7,612 bases of DNA, from positions 1 through 7,612 of the forward strand of contig JAUYSN010000009.1 in NCBI GenBank assembly GCA_030696235.1. The letters run 5' to 3'. Of the stretch, positions 6,719-7,612 are shown piece by piece (within the stretch, counting starts at the first letter, position 1; every line of letters starts with the position of its first letter). A model generated the notes under the pieces. The model saw only the letters and a list, made by a program, of their open reading frames with translations, did no database searches and was not told the origin of the DNA. This DNA comes from Sulfuricella sp. GTDB taxonomy: Bacteria > Pseudomonadota > Gammaproteobacteria > Burkholderiales > Sulfuricellaceae. The translations under genes were made by a program, and so were the position numbers.

Positions 6719-7612
6719 TTAAACCGTACCTACCCTCTCGGCAACCTCGCCCTTGAGCCGCTCAATCAACGCTTCCAGCGGCATCTGGCCTAGGTCTTCG
6801 CCCTTACGGGTACGCACGGCAACCTGTTTCGAAACCACCTCTTTATCCCCCACGATCAGGAGGTAAGGCAGCCTTTGCAAACTATGTTCCCGTATTTTAT
6901 AGGTTATTTTCTCATTTCTCAAGTCCGCCTCGACGCGCAGACCATTCTTCTTGAGCTCGGCCACCACCTCACGCGCATAATCCGCCTGGGCATCGGTGAT
7001 ATTCATGACCACCATCTGCAGCGGCGCCAGCCACATCGGGAAAGCCCCGGCATAGTGTTCGATCAGGATGCCGATGAAGCGCTCCAGCGAGCCGAGTATG
7101 GCGCGGTGCAGCATCACCGGCGTCTGCTTGGAGCTCTCTTCGTTGATGTAGGTAGCATCCAGCCGGCCGGGCATGGAGAAGTCCACCTGGATGGTGCCGC
7201 ACTGCCAGACGCGATTCAGGCAGTCGCGCAGCGAAAACTCGATCTTCGGCCCGTAGAATGCACCCTCGCCCGGCTGCAGCTCGAATTCCAGACCCTTGCG
7301 CTTGAGCGCCGTTTCCAGGGCAGCCTCGGCCTTGTCCCACACCTCGTCGGAGCCGACGCGCTGCTCCGGCCGGGTGGATAGCTTGACGACAATGTCGTCA
7401 AAGCCGAATTCAGCATAGACCTTTTGCAACAGATCGATGAAAGTCGCCACTTCATCCTGGATCTGCGCTTCGGTGCAGAAAATATGGGCGTCGTCCTGGG
7501 TGAAATTGCGCACCCGCATGATGCCGGCGAGCGTGCCGGAAGGCTCGTTCCTGTGGCAGGAGCCGAATTCCGCCAGCCGCAGGGGCAGATCGCGGTAGCT
7601 CTTCAGACCCTG
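6719..7612 (-). CDS. thrS: Threonine--tRNA ligase, C-terminal part (5' end outside window)
   Basis: This cytoplasmic class II synthetase charges tRNA-Thr. The frame is open to the right edge, giving 297 residues of a protein usually about 640 long; the TGS, editing and first catalytic segments are outside. Visible parts: [20 protein letters not shown] (motif 2, with its ATP-contacting Arg), [15 protein letters not shown] (its His is a zinc ligand in the E. coli enzyme), [45 protein letters not shown] (second zinc His and motif 3), and the C-terminal anticodon-binding domain (from about [16 protein letters not shown] to the end, including [14 protein letters not shown] and [11 protein letters not shown]). 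The ATG at 7519 is internal, not a start. The segment TLAGIMRVR has Ala where E. coli has His (SLHGLMRVR). It is followed by infC after 25 bases with no terminator hairpin between. Confidence 0.97.
   Translation of the reverse strand, partial: QGLKSYRDLPLRLAEFGSCHRNEPSGTLAGIMRVRNFTQDDAHIFCTEAQIQDEVATFIDLLQKVYAEFGFDDIVVKLSTRPEQRVGSDEVWDKAEAALETALKRKGLEFELQPGEGAFYGPKIEFSLRDCLNRVWQCGTIQVDFSMPGRLDATYINEESSKQTPVMLHRAILGSLERFIGILIEHYAGAFPMWLAPLQMVVMNITDAQADYAREVVAELKKNGLRVEADLRNEKITYKIREHSLQRLPYLLIVGDKEVVSKQVAVRTRKGEDLGQMPLEALIERLKGEVAERVGTV

Overview
The window carries a conserved translation-gene block on the minus strand. Read from the right edge leftwards, the order is thrS (3' part only), infC, rpmI, rplT, [two small unrecognised genes and a palindromic repeat], pheS, pheT, ihfA, a MerR-family regulator and tRNA-Pro(GGG). 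The far left holds the 3' end of an unrelated PAS-domain gene on the plus strand, convergent with the block. The order pheS-pheT-ihfA-merR-tRNA-Pro after infC-rpmI-rplT, together with the protein sequences, suggests a betaproteobacterium, perhaps of the Nitrosomonadales type. That placement is from memory of gene order and is not a measured result.

Right part (about 5440-7612): threonyl-tRNA synthetase, initiation factor IF-3 and ribosomal proteins L35 and L20 are closely spaced and probably one transcript. infC begins with a non-standard ATC codon behind a strong GGAGG ribosome binding site. The infC-rpmI spacer holds a perfect 12-bp hairpin and a second irregular hairpin, placed where an L20 translational operator would be expected. 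A GC-rich hairpin with a T-run just after rplT ends this transcript.

Middle (about 4806-5440): between the rplT terminator and pheS, where these genes are commonly close together, lie two overlapping small genes. One encodes a basic protein and the other an acidic one. They are followed by a palindrome-rich intergenic repeat of about 107 bp. A weak promoter candidate sits just before the first small gene, and I found no convincing separate promoter for pheS. Transcription of pheST may therefore pass through the small genes and the repeat.

Left part (about 497-4805): pheS and pheT encode the two subunits of phenylalanyl-tRNA synthetase, with the pheT start abutting the pheS stop. ihfA follows after 9 bases, and the MerR-family gene overlaps the end of ihfA by 26 bases. 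tRNA-Pro(GGG) has its own near-perfect -10 box and a UUCG-loop intrinsic terminator. The block thus links tRNA charging, initiation, ribosome assembly and the nucleoid protein IHF. Most of the window is ordinary core genome. The less ordinary parts are the small-gene insertion, the repeat, the ATC start of infC and the structured infC-rpmI spacer.
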